Source of the DNA: Micrococcales bacterium
GTDB taxonomy: Bacteria > Actinomycetota > Actinomycetes > Actinomycetales > Dermatophilaceae
Length of the DNA: 14,379 bases
NCBI GenBank assembly: GCA_003157445.1
Contig: PMJN01000419.1
Span: 1 to 14,379, forward strand
Direction of reading: 5' to 3'
Position numbers and translations under genes: made by a program. How positions within the stretch are numbered: position 1 is the first letter of the stretch; every line of letters starts with the position of its first letter. A model generated the notes under the pieces. The model was not told the origin of the DNA, did no database searches, and saw nothing but the letters and a program-made list of their open reading frames with translations. This document shows, one piece after another, positions 1-6,695 of the stretch.

Positions 1-588
1 CGTCGGGCGATCACCCATCCAATTGCGGGCTCGAGGCCGCGAGGTGACACCCCCGAAGCGGACGTCGCCAACGGTGAGGACCTACTGGCTGACGCCAAGG
101 AGCGTTCCGAGCACGTCATGCTCGTCGACCTCTCGCGAAACGACCTACAACGGGTGTGTCATGCTGGCACCGTCGACGTGGTGGAGTTCATGACGATCCG
201 GCGATACAGCCACATCATGCATCTGGAGTCCACGGTTGTCGGCGAAATTCGGCCCGAGAAGAGCGCCTATGACGTGCTCACGGCAACGTTCCCGGCCGGA
301 ACCCTCTCGGGGGCGCCTAAACCTCGCGCAATGGCGCTGATCGACGAGCTCGAGCCGAGCCGTCGTGGCATCTATGGCGGGGTCGTCGGCTATCTCGACT
401 TTCACGGCGACCTAGACATGGCCATTGCCATCCGTACCGCCGTAATCAAAGGCGGACAGGCCTATGTCCAGGCAGGTGGAGGGATCGTCGCCGACTCGGT
501 GCCTCGTCTGGAGTTCGAGGAGAGCGTCAACAAGGCCGCAGCCGCCCTGCGAGCTGTCGCTGCGGCGTCTGGGTTGCGGTCGCCGTGA
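1..588 (+). CDS. trpE: Anthranilate synthase component I, C-terminal part (5' end outside window)
   Basis: Anthranilate synthase large subunit converts chorismate and ammonia (from glutamine via TrpG) to anthranilate, the first committed step of tryptophan synthesis, in the cytoplasm. The reading frame is open from base 1, so the gene begins upstream; 195 residues are visible, all from the chorismate-binding catalytic domain. Seen in order: PIAGSRPRG (usually PIAGTRPRG), [13 protein letters not shown] (usually LVDLARNDLGRVC), the [10 protein letters not shown] segment, GGVVGYLDF, and [10 protein letters not shown] followed by the EFEESVNKA tail. These separate TrpE from a random chorismate-binding ORF, although PabB and salicylate synthases share the fold; the trp neighbours settle the choice. 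The stop codon TGA (586-588) overlaps the ATG of the next gene by one base, which suggests translational coupling. Feedback-binding residues lie in the missing N-terminal part and cannot be judged. Confidence 0.96.
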   Translation, partial: RRAITHPIAGSRPRGDTPEADVANGEDLLADAKERSEHVMLVDLSRNDLQRVCHAGTVDVVEFMTIRRYSHIMHLESTVVGEIRPEKSAYDVLTATFPAGTLSGAPKPRAMALIDELEPSRRGIYGGVVGYLDFHGDLDMAIAIRTAVIKGGQAYVQAGGGIVADSVPRLEFEESVNKAAAALRAVAAASGLRSP

Positions 589-1151
589 TGGACCGGCGCA
601 GCAGCAAGCGGACGGTGCTTGTCGTCATGATCGTGGCGGCCTCGATCGTCCTGATCAGTGGATCTCGGCAGTGGGTCTCTGGCTCAACCGGCGATCTCGG
701 TCTCGGTGCAGGTGCGCTGCACGGTCGGGGCTCTGACGTCGCGCCGGGTGCCATGGCGGCCGCTCTCGTGGGGTTGGCCTCGGCGGTGGTCGTAGCCACG
801 TCCGGAAGTGTGGTGCGCGCAGTCGCTGCCTTCTGCGCGCTGATGGCTGCGGTCCTGGGCGCGACAGTGATCATCTCGGTCCTGGTCGATCCCAGTGGCG
901 CGCTGGGCAAGCTGGCGGCCGCCAGCACCGGGCGCAGCGGGACGCTCGCAGCTCACGGCCAGGACGGAGGCTGGGCGTGGGTTGCGCTCGCCGCCATGGT
1001 CGTCATGGGGGTCGGTGCTCTGGGCGCGCTGGTCGGTCGGCAGCATTGGCGCGGGCTCTCGACCAGATATGATGCCGGCGAACCGGCAGCCGGACACGGA
1101 TCGGCCTGGGATCAGCTCTCCCGGGGCGAGGATCCCACCGCCGAGACCTGA
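588..1151 (+). CDS. Trp-operon-associated integral membrane protein (Trp_oprn_chp family)
   Basis: Membrane protein of 187 residues in the family found directly after trpE in many actinobacteria; its biochemical role is unknown. Four hydrophobic segments are visible at about residues 9-25, 52-70, 76-98 and 126-149, with a loop containing SRQWV after helix 1 (family members usually have a similar Arg-x-Trp element there) and GSDVAPG-like residues before helix 2 (here RGSDVAPGAMAA). The cytoplasmic-looking tail contains STRYDAG and ends with WDQLSRGEDPT, a tail typical of the family. The ATG at 588 overlaps the trpE stop; a GTG one codon earlier (585) would add one residue, and neither has a clear Shine-Dalgarno, consistent with coupling to trpE. 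A transport or regulatory role in tryptophan metabolism is only inferred from position. Confidence 0.88.
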   Translation: MDRRSSKRTVLVVMIVAASIVLISGSRQWVSGSTGDLGLGAGALHGRGSDVAPGAMAAALVGLASAVVVATSGSVVRAVAAFCALMAAVLGATVIISVLVDPSGALGKLAAASTGRSGTLAAHGQDGGWAWVALAAMVVMGVGALGALVGRQHWRGLSTRYDAGEPAAGHGSAWDQLSRGEDPTAET

Positions 1152-1268
1152 GCCAAAGGGGTTCCTGACGTCGGCCGGCGCTGACAAGATGGCCTCGAAC
1201 CTAAGAGCAGCACCCAGTGCAGGCTCATCCATTGAACTCGCAGAACTCCGTATCGAGGAGAAAGACCC

Positions 1269-1496
1269 ATGGCAGAGCACCCGGACGGCCAGAGCACCGC
1301 AGCCTGGACCGCCGTAGCGATCGTGTTGCTGGCCGCATTCCTGATCAGTGTGGCCATCGTGATAGTGAGCTGGCCGATGGCTATCGTCGGCATCGTCTTG
1401 ATCGTGGTGGGTGGGGCCGCCGGCAAGATCCTGGCAATGGCGGGTTTCGGTCAATCCAAGCTGGAGCATTCACCCAAGAGCACTGAAGCTCGATGA
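1269..1496 (+). CDS. Small two-helix membrane protein, HGxxPAAW-like family
   Basis: A 75-residue protein with a short polar N-terminus and two hydrophobic helices (about residues 15-33 and 36-54), ending in a charged tail. Position between the Trp membrane protein and trpC, size, and the TAAW motif at residues 10-13 directly before the first helix match the actinobacterial family named for the motif HGxxPAAW. The motif is degenerate here: H4 is followed by P-D-G, and the Pro before AAW is Thr. The start is supported by a strong Shine-Dalgarno GAGGAGAAAG at 1255-1264, one of the best in the window. The 117 bases upstream (1152-1268) hold no other gene and no convincing terminator. The function is unknown; I do not assign one. 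Confidence 0.8.
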   Translation: MAEHPDGQSTAAWTAVAIVLLAAFLISVAIVIVSWPMAIVGIVLIVVGGAAGKILAMAGFGQSKLEHSPKSTEAR

Positions 1497-1517
1497 TCGC
1501 CCCCAAGGGGGTCGGTT
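1495..1517 (+). other. Very stable GC stem-loop between the small membrane gene and trpC
   Basis: The core CCCCCAAGGGGG (1500-1511) is a perfect inverted repeat. The stem can be lengthened by 1495-1499 pairing with 1513-1517, with T1512 as a single bulge and two G-U pairs. It overlaps the stop codon (1494-1496) of the upstream gene. No T-tract follows, so it is not a classical intrinsic terminator, but actinobacterial terminators often lack one. It may be a partial terminator or attenuator, an mRNA stability element, or chance in GC-rich DNA. Confidence 0.5.
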
Positions 1518-1539
1518 CGGCGCATCCAGGACCCGCCGA

Positions 1540-1545
1540 TAGCCT
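1540..1545 (+). promoter_or_regulatory. Possible -10 element for a leaderless trpC transcript
   Basis: TAGCCT fits the TANNNT core of actinobacterial -10 elements and ends six bases before the GTG start of trpC, the spacing expected if transcription begins at the start codon. TTCGGC at 1516-1521, 18 bases upstream, is a poor -35. There is no usable Shine-Dalgarno before trpC (AGG directly abuts the GTG), which favours leaderless initiation, but the -10 match is weak by itself. Confidence 0.3.
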
Positions 1546-1551
1546 TACAGG

Positions 1552-2367
1552 GTGCGCACTGTCCTGGACGAGATCATCGAAGGCGTTCGTGAGGACCTCG
1601 CAATTCGGGCGGCCCTTGTTCCTCTGGACGAGCTGAAGGCGCACGTACGGCGAGTTCCGACGGCCATCGATGCGCATGCGGTTCTACGCGGCGGAGACGG
1701 CGTCAAGGTGATCGCGGAGGTCAAGCGTTCCAGCCCCAGCAAGGGCGCCCTGGCCATCATCGCCGACCCGGCGGGGTTGGCTGTGGACTATGCCGCCGGT
1801 GGGGCGAGCGTTATCAGCGTCCTGACCGAACGGCGCCGTTTCGGGGGTAGCCTCGAGGACCTGGCAGCGGTGCGCGCGGTGGTTGACATCCCCGTGCTGT
1901 GCAAGGACTTCGTGGTCTCCTCCTACCAACTGTGGGAGGCGCGCGCCTGTGGCGCCGACGTCATCCTGCTGATCGTGGCGGCCCTGGACCAACCCACACT
2001 GGTCGGTTTGCGAGAGCGCGCCGAGTCATTGGGGATGACAGCTCTGGTTGAGGTTCATGATCAGGCCGAAACCAAGCGGGCCGTTGAGGCAGGTGCTCGC
2101 GTGATCGGAATCAACGCTCGGGACCTCAAGACGCTCGAGGTAGACCGAAGCACTTTTGCGCGACTGGCTCCCGGGGTCCCCCCCGGGATTGTCAGAGTCG
2201 CTGAATCCGGGGTCCGCGGACCACATGACGTGCTCGAATACGCCAGGGCCGGCGCATCAGCGGTGCTCGTGGGTGAGAGCCTGGTCATCGGTGGTAGGCC
2301 CCGTGCAGCCGTAGCCGACCTCGTTGCCGCAGGTGCCCATCCAGCGTTGCGCCAGCAGGGAGTCTGA
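1552..2367 (+). CDS. trpC: Indole-3-glycerol phosphate synthase
   Basis: Closes the indole ring, converting 1-(2-carboxyphenylamino)-1-deoxyribulose 5-phosphate to indole-3-glycerol phosphate with loss of CO2 and water; cytoplasmic TIM-barrel enzyme. The 271 residues are full length and monofunctional (no fused TrpF domain). Active-site elements are all present: E56 and K58 in [25 protein letters not shown] at 89-100, K118 in VLCKDF, E167 in LVEVH, N188 in [11 protein letters not shown]218-S219 in VAESG, and the phosphate-binding AVLVGESLV near the end. The GTG start gives the usual beginning (VLDEIIEGV after three residues). The stop TGA (2365-2367) shares its last base with the trpB ATG. 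A GC-only hairpin lies inside the gene at 2170-2187. Confidence 0.97.
   Translation: MRTVLDEIIEGVREDLAIRAALVPLDELKAHVRRVPTAIDAHAVLRGGDGVKVIAEVKRSSPSKGALAIIADPAGLAVDYAAGGASVISVLTERRRFGGSLEDLAAVRAVVDIPVLCKDFVVSSYQLWEARACGADVILLIVAALDQPTLVGLRERAESLGMTALVEVHDQAETKRAVEAGARVIGINARDLKTLEVDRSTFARLAPGVPPGIVRVAESGVRGPHDVLEYARAGASAVLVGESLVIGGRPRAAVADLVAAGAHPALRQQGV
2170..2187 (+). repeat. Perfect 7-bp GC inverted repeat inside trpC
   Basis: CCCGGGG (2170-2176) and CCCCGGG (2181-2187) flank a TCCC loop, forming an all-GC hairpin within codons for A-P-G-V-P-P-G. The right arm and loop include a run of seven C residues (2178-2184). The reading frame is intact here. The structure may slow polymerase or ribosomes, or may simply reflect codon choice. 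Confidence 0.5.
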
Positions 2368-3611
2368 TGAACAACCAGTCCAGAACAGATGCGGCGGGTG
2401 CGCCGGTCGGCCGTTTCGGCGCCTATGGCGGTCGCTACGTTCCCGAGGCGCTCATGGCTGCGCTTGAGCAGCTGGATGAGGCAAGGCTCAAGGCGAAGGT
2501 CGACCCGGCGTTCCAGGGTGAGCTCGAGCGCCTTCACCGTACGTACACCGGCCGCCCGAGCATCATCACCGAGGTCGCGCAGTTCGCTGAGCACGCCGGG
2601 GGAGCCCGAATCCTGCTCAAGCGCGAGGACCTCAACCACACGGGCTCGCATAAGCTCAACAACGTCCTCGGCCAGGCGCTGCTGACCAAACGAATGGGCA
2701 AGACGCGAATCATCGCCGAGACCGGCGCCGGTCAGCACGGCGTTGCCAGCGCGACTGCGGCCGCCCTGATGGGCCTCGAGTGCGTGGTCTATATGGGAAC
2801 CAAGGATACGCAGCGTCAGGCGCTGAACGTGGCCCGGATGCGGCTGCTCGGCGCCGAGGTCATCCCGGTGAGCCACGGCAGCGCGACCTTGAAGGACGCG
2901 ATCAATGAGGCGATGCGTGACTGGGTCACCAATGTCGAGACCACTCACTACGTGCTCGGCACCGTCACCGGCCCGCACCCGTTCCCCGAGATGGTGCGTG
3001 ACTTCCAACGCATCATCGGTGTCGAGGCACGGGCCCAGGTGCTCGACCTTGTCGGTCGTCTGCCTGACGTTGTGTGCGCCTGTGTCGGAGGGGGCTCCAA
3101 CGCGATGGGCATCTTTCACCGCTTCATCGATGACCAGTCTGTCCGCCTGATCGGGCTCGAGGCCGGCGGTGAGGGCGTTGACACAGACCAGCACGCTGCT
3201 CGCTTCAGCACCGGGTTTCCAGGGGTCCTGCACGGTGCGTTCACCTATGTCCTTCAGGACGAGGACGGACAGACCCTGCAGTCCCATTCCATCTCGGCCG
3301 GGCTGGACTATCCCAGCGTCGGGCCCGAGCACTCGTTTCTGCGGGACACCGGCCGGGCCGAGTACCGCCCGATCACTGACATCCAGGCCATGGACGCTTT
3401 CTCGCTGTTGTGCCGCACTGAAGGGATCATCCCTGCCATCGAGAGTGCACACGCGCTTGCAGGCGCGCTGGAGATCGGGCGCGAGCTCGGCCCTAGTGCC
3501 GTCATCCTGGTCAACTTGTCAGGTCGCGGTGACAAGGATGTCGACACGGCCGCTCGCTGGTTCGGGTTGCTCGATGAGGGGTCGCAACTAGACGGGTTGG
3601 AGCACCAGTGA
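2367..3611 (+). CDS. trpB: Tryptophan synthase beta chain
   Basis: PLP enzyme that condenses indole, delivered by TrpA through an internal tunnel, with L-serine to give L-tryptophan; works as an alpha2-beta2 complex. The 414 residues are typical of the TrpB1 class that partners TrpA. Seen: [14 protein letters not shown] near the N-terminus, the PLP lysine K96 in [10 protein letters not shown], catalytic E118 and H124 in [11 protein letters not shown], the phosphate-binding loop GGGSNAMG at 241-248, [12 protein letters not shown] in the second half, and S385 of NLSGRGDKD, which contacts the PLP ring nitrogen in known structures. The ATG overlaps the trpC stop by one base, and the TGA (3609-3611) lies within the GTGA overlap with trpA, so the three genes are translationally coupled. 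Confidence 0.98.
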   Translation: MNNQSRTDAAGAPVGRFGAYGGRYVPEALMAALEQLDEARLKAKVDPAFQGELERLHRTYTGRPSIITEVAQFAEHAGGARILLKREDLNHTGSHKLNNVLGQALLTKRMGKTRIIAETGAGQHGVASATAAALMGLECVVYMGTKDTQRQALNVARMRLLGAEVIPVSHGSATLKDAINEAMRDWVTNVETTHYVLGTVTGPHPFPEMVRDFQRIIGVEARAQVLDLVGRLPDVVCACVGGGSNAMGIFHRFIDDQSVRLIGLEAGGEGVDTDQHAARFSTGFPGVLHGAFTYVLQDEDGQTLQSHSISAGLDYPSVGPEHSFLRDTGRAEYRPITDIQAMDAFSLLCRTEGIIPAIESAHALAGALEIGRELGPSAVILVNLSGRGDKDVDTAARWFGLLDEGSQLDGLEHQ

Positions 3612-4408
3612 GTGGCGTCGGAGCAGTCCTGGCTAAGACCAAGGCGCAGGGCCGGGCCGCGCTCGTGGGGTACCTGCCCGTCGGGTTCCCGGATGTGCAG
3701 TCATCGATCGACGCCATGGTCGCCATGGTCGAGTCCGGCGTGGACATCGTCGAGATCGGCGTGCCCTACACCGATCCGCTGATGGACGGCCCGGTCATCG
3801 CCCATGCGGCGGACGTCGCCCTCCAGAATGGGACCAGGTTGAGCGACGTCTTCACCGCCGTGCGGGCTGTTGCCGATGCCGGTGCTCCTGCGCTGGTCAT
3901 GACCTACTGGAATCCCGTCCTTCGCTATGGCGTTGAGCGCTTTGCTGACGACCTGGCCAAGGCCGGCGGCGCGGGACTGATCACCCCAGACCTGATCCCC
4001 GACGAAGCGGCCGAGTGGATGGCGGCTGCCGAGCGAAATTGCCTGGACCATGTCTTCCTCGTGGCCCCCAGCTCCACCCCGGCCCGGCTCCGGAGCACGA
4101 CCTCGGCCTGCAGTGGCTTCGTCTACGCTGCGTCCAGCATGGGAGTCACGGGGGTACGCAGGACGGTCGGTGATGCGGCCCAGGTGCTGGTCACCCGGAC
4201 CCGCCTGGTGAGCGACCTGCCGATCTGCGTCGGACTCGGCGTCTCCACCGGCGCTCAGGCGGCGCAGGTTGCCGGGTTCGCCGACGGTGTTATCGTCGGC
4301 TCGGCCCTGGTGCGTTGCCTCAGCGACGCGGGCACGCGGGGCGAGGGTCTGACCGCGCTTCGTAAGCTCTCGGTCGACCTGGCTGCAGGCGTCCGAAATG
4401 GGCGCTGA
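3608..4408 (+). CDS. trpA: Tryptophan synthase alpha chain
   Basis: Cleaves indole-3-glycerol phosphate to indole and glyceraldehyde 3-phosphate and passes indole to TrpB. Full length at 266 residues with a TIM-barrel pattern. Catalytic E49 and D60 fall at exactly the classical positions in [27 protein letters not shown] is the usual GYLTAGYP-type strand, and later come [35 protein letters not shown] and the phosphate-binding [11 protein letters not shown]. The GTG start overlaps the trpB stop by four bases (GTGA), fixing the start. The stop lies 11 bases inside the most upstream start of the following membrane gene, so transcription very likely continues into it. Confidence 0.97.
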   Translation: MSGVGAVLAKTKAQGRAALVGYLPVGFPDVQSSIDAMVAMVESGVDIVEIGVPYTDPLMDGPVIAHAADVALQNGTRLSDVFTAVRAVADAGAPALVMTYWNPVLRYGVERFADDLAKAGGAGLITPDLIPDEAAEWMAAAERNCLDHVFLVAPSSTPARLRSTTSACSGFVYAASSMGVTGVRRTVGDAAQVLVTRTRLVSDLPICVGLGVSTGAQAAQVAGFADGVIVGSALVRCLSDAGTRGEGLTALRKLSVDLAAGVRNGR

Positions 4409-4895
4409 GGTCATGGGTCTGAGGAGCCAATGGGACACCGGTCGTCTACCCGACCTGATCGGACTGCTGGCCCGCCTGATCCTCGGGATCGTCCTCATCT
4501 GGGCAGGGGTGTCCAAGGTGACCCATCCGGCAGTCTCGGCGCAGGCGGTGCGCGCATACCAGATCCTGCCGTACGACTTTGCAGACTACGTGGGCTACGC
4601 CTTGCCCGTGCTCGAGATCCTGATCGGGCTGCTCCTGGTAGCGGGTCTTCTTACCCGTTGGTCGGCAGCGGTGGGCGGCCTGTTGATGCTGGCTTTTATC
4701 ATCGGCATCAGCTGGGTTTGGGCCCATGGGTATTCCCTTGACTGCGGCTGTTTCGGCGGCGGGGGAACGATCGCGGCCTCCCAAACGCAATACCCATTGG
4801 AAATACTGCGCGACGTGGGACTGGCAGCCTGCGCCGGGTGGCTCGTCGCTCGTCCTTCCACTTCATACAGTCTTGATCACCGTTTGTTCGGATAA
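4398..4895 (+). CDS. DoxX/MauE-like redox-associated membrane protein
   Basis: A 165-residue polytopic membrane protein with four hydrophobic segments (about residues 19-38, 64-84, 88-108 and 134-151). The first helix region ARLILGIVLIWAGVSKVTHP resembles DoxX/MauE proteins. After helix 3 lies DCGCFGGGG (C116 and C118), the CGCFG element characteristic of MauE, which is required in methylamine utilisers for maturation of a disulfide-rich enzyme. No other methylamine genes are here, so the broader label is safer. It sits directly before a DsbA-like gene, which supports a role in thiol-disulfide exchange, perhaps as the membrane partner of that protein (inference). The start is uncertain: ATG 4398 overlaps trpA by 11 bases with a weak AGG upstream; ATG 4413, five codons later, has GAGG only two bases away. 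Confidence 0.82.
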   Translation: MGAEVMGLRSQWDTGRLPDLIGLLARLILGIVLIWAGVSKVTHPAVSAQAVRAYQILPYDFADYVGYALPVLEILIGLLLVAGLLTRWSAAVGGLLMLAFIIGISWVWAHGYSLDCGCFGGGGTIAASQTQYPLEILRDVGLAACAGWLVARPSTSYSLDHRLFG

Positions 4896-4910
4896 AGGAG
4901 ACCCACCCAG

Positions 4911-5657
4911 ATGCGTCCCGACGCCTCCAAGAAGATCGCCAAAGCCACGCCGAAAAGCGGCCCGAACCCGGTCGTTGTTGGCGCGATCATTGCCGTCGTG
5001 GTGATGTTGGCGGTCGTGGTGGCCATCGTGATCGGTAACAACAGCAAGTCCGGGCCATCAGCGACTGCCTCAGGCAATCCCGTTCCAGCGGGCGTTGTCG
5101 GCGGAACCGGCGGGGGCATCTTTGCCAACGCCACGACGGCCAAGAGCAACGCCCCCACGATGGACGCCTACGAGGACTTCCAGTGTCCAACCTGTGGTGA
5201 GCTCGAGAGGACGCTGGGGCCGCAGATTCGCACGCTGGCGAACGCTGGCCAGATCAAGCTCGTCTACCACATGATGTCTTTCCTGGACGCCAACCTGGGC
5301 AACGACTCCTCGACGCGGGCCGCAGACGCGGCCGCCTGTGCGGCAGACGCGGGCAAGTTCCTTCAGTACCACGCCGCGGTATTTGCCGGACAACCTACTC
5401 AGGAGGGTGCCGGCTACACGAACGCCCAGCTCACGCAGTTCGCCAAGACCGCCGGGATCACCGGAAGCGCACTGACGACCTGGCAACAATGCGCGACGTC
5501 GGCTCAGCACGCCCAGTACGTCACCGATGTCGAGACGGCCTCCGGGAAGGCCGGGGTGACCGGCACGCCCACCATTAAGCTCAACGGCACAGACATCACC
5601 AAGACCATGACGACCCCTGAGGCCCTGGTCGCAACGGTAAAGGCCGCCACGCATTGA
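4911..5657 (+). CDS. Membrane-anchored DsbA-family thioredoxin-fold protein
   Basis: Probable extracytoplasmic thiol-disulfide oxidoreductase of 248 residues. A basic N-terminus (about 1-19) precedes one hydrophobic helix (20-41), then a small-residue-rich linker (about 45-80). The DsbA-like domain starts near 82, with active site C92-P-T-C95 in YEDFQCPTCGELE, an inserted helical part, and the cis-Pro loop GTPT (P220) before IKLNG. Two further cysteines, C143 and C194, fall where actinobacterial DsbA proteins carry a second, structural disulfide. No lipobox cysteine is present, so it is anchored by the helix rather than a lipid. A clear Shine-Dalgarno AAAGGAG (4894-4900) overlaps the TAA of the MauE-like gene, 10 bases before the ATG. 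Its TGA overlaps the lgt start by three bases plus one (TTGA). The substrates are unknown; oxidase versus isomerase/reductase cannot be decided. Confidence 0.88.
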   Translation: MRPDASKKIAKATPKSGPNPVVVGAIIAVVVMLAVVVAIVIGNNSKSGPSATASGNPVPAGVVGGTGGGIFANATTAKSNAPTMDAYEDFQCPTCGELERTLGPQIRTLANAGQIKLVYHMMSFLDANLGNDSSTRAADAAACAADAGKFLQYHAAVFAGQPTQEGAGYTNAQLTQFAKTAGITGSALTTWQQCATSAQHAQYVTDVETASGKAGVTGTPTIKLNGTDITKTMTTPEALVATVKAATH

Positions 5658-6577
5658 TCACATCCATTCCTAGTCCGTCTCAAGGCGTTTGGTTCATCGG
5701 CCCGATCCCCATCAGGGCGTATGCCTTGTGCATCCTGGCTGGCATCATCGTGGCGATCTGGATCACCCAGAAACGGCTGAACGCGCGCGGAGGCCAGCCT
5801 GGTCAGGTGCTCGAAGTGGCGGTGTGGGCGGTTCCGTTCGGAATCGTCGGCGGGCGGCTCTACCACGTGATCTCCAGCCCGCAGGCTTACTTCGGTGCGG
5901 GCGGCAATCCCCTGAACGCGTTCGCGATCTGGCACGGCGGACTGGGTATCTGGGGAGCGGTGGCGCTCGGCACGGTGGGCGCCTGGATCGGTTGTCGTCG
6001 ACACGGGGTCCACCTGCTGGACTTCGCCGACGCGGCTGCCCCGGCCGTGGTCCTTGCCCAGGCGATCGGCCGCTGGGGCAACTACTTCAACAACGAGCTC
6101 TACGGGGGTAGAACCAGCGCGCCGTGGGGCCTGCAGATCCACTGCTGGGACCAGAGCGCGGGAGTGGCGGTCACCTGTCCGGGTACCAACACGACTATTC
6201 TCGGCATCTTCCAGCCAACATTCCTGTACGAGTCGCTGTGGTGCGTGCTCGTCGCCGTGGCCCTGGTGCTGGTCGACCGCCGGTTCACCCTGGCCCGAGG
6301 CCAGGTCTTCGCGCTCTATGGGATGCTCTATACGCTGGGGCGAGGGTTCATCGAGATGTTGCGCACCGACCAGGCGAACTACGTGCTGGGACTTCGCCTC
6401 AACGTCTGGACGTCGATGATCGTCTTCGCCGGATCGGCTTTTGCGTACTGGCGCTTCGGGGTCAGCGAAGCGGGCGGGCACGAACAGGCCAACAGGCCAA
6501 ACGGACCGGTTGCAGGGGAGCCCGCGCCGGACCCACCCTCCACCAGTAAGTCGTCGACATCTCAGCATTCGGACTGA
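5654..6577 (+). CDS. lgt: Prolipoprotein diacylglyceryl transferase
   Basis: Integral membrane enzyme that transfers diacylglycerol from phosphatidylglycerol to the lipobox cysteine of prolipoproteins, the first step of lipoprotein maturation. The 307 residues carry the family signatures: IPSPSQGVWFIGPIPIRAYAL at the N-terminus (typical of actinobacterial Lgt), HGGLGIWG (94-101), GRWGNYFNNELYG (139-151) with the essential arginine, QPTFLYES at 187-194, and LGRGFIEMLRTD (228-239). About seven hydrophobic helices are visible. The C-terminal tail from about 272 is polar and rich in Pro and Ser, as is common in this phylum. The only sensible start is TTG at 5654, in a TTGA overlap with the upstream stop; no ATG or GTG lies between it and the conserved N-terminal motif. 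Confidence 0.96.
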   Translation: MITSIPSPSQGVWFIGPIPIRAYALCILAGIIVAIWITQKRLNARGGQPGQVLEVAVWAVPFGIVGGRLYHVISSPQAYFGAGGNPLNAFAIWHGGLGIWGAVALGTVGAWIGCRRHGVHLLDFADAAAPAVVLAQAIGRWGNYFNNELYGGRTSAPWGLQIHCWDQSAGVAVTCPGTNTTILGIFQPTFLYESLWCVLVAVALVLVDRRFTLARGQVFALYGMLYTLGRGFIEMLRTDQANYVLGLRLNVWTSMIVFAGSAFAYWRFGVSEAGGHEQANRPNGPVAGEPAPDPPSTSKSSTSQHSD

Positions 6578-6587
6578 GGTGGATCGG

Positions 6588-6617
6588 CTGCAAGGATTTC
6601 GAGGTTTCCGGTATTCT
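6588..6617 (+). promoter_or_regulatory. Weak candidate promoter for gltBD
   Basis: The 118-base gap between lgt and gltB (6578-6695) holds no gene. TATTCT (6612-6617) matches four of six -10 positions, with CTGCAA (6588-6593) as a poor -35 at 18 bases. A second candidate, GATACT (6671-6676), is closer to the start. A 5-bp inverted repeat, CGAGG (6600-6604) and CCTCG (6625-6629), flanks the first -10. No clear lgt terminator is seen. Confidence 0.25.
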
Positions 6618-6695
6618 GACATTTCCTCGTTGGCCAATGCCGTCCATGCAGGTTCCCCGAGGTGCTTCTAGATACTCCAAGGACGGTGTCTGATC

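Noticed and set aside
1152..1268. Promoter (TTGAAC at 1232 with TATCGA at 1251) before the small membrane gene
   Set aside because: The spacer is only 13 bases, too short for a normal promoter, and the second element overlaps the ribosome site.
2061..3452. 463-codon open frame on the minus strand opposite trpC/trpB
   Set aside because: It lies entirely opposite well-supported genes; long antisense frames are expected in GC-rich DNA. Its translation shows no recognisable domain.
4413..4895. Alternative start (ATG 4413) for the MauE-like gene
   Set aside because: Its GAGG lies only two bases from the ATG. The 4398 start was kept, but the choice is not certain.
6600..6629. CGAGG/CCTCG inverted repeat upstream of gltB as a terminator or nitrogen-regulator site
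   Set aside because: Only five base pairs with a 20-base loop, no T-tract, and no match to the GTNAC-type GlnR half-sites I looked for.
5504..6637. 377-codon minus-strand open frame opposite the DsbA-like gene and lgt
   Set aside because: Antisense to two confidently identified genes, low-complexity Arg/Asp/His/Pro composition, no family resemblance.
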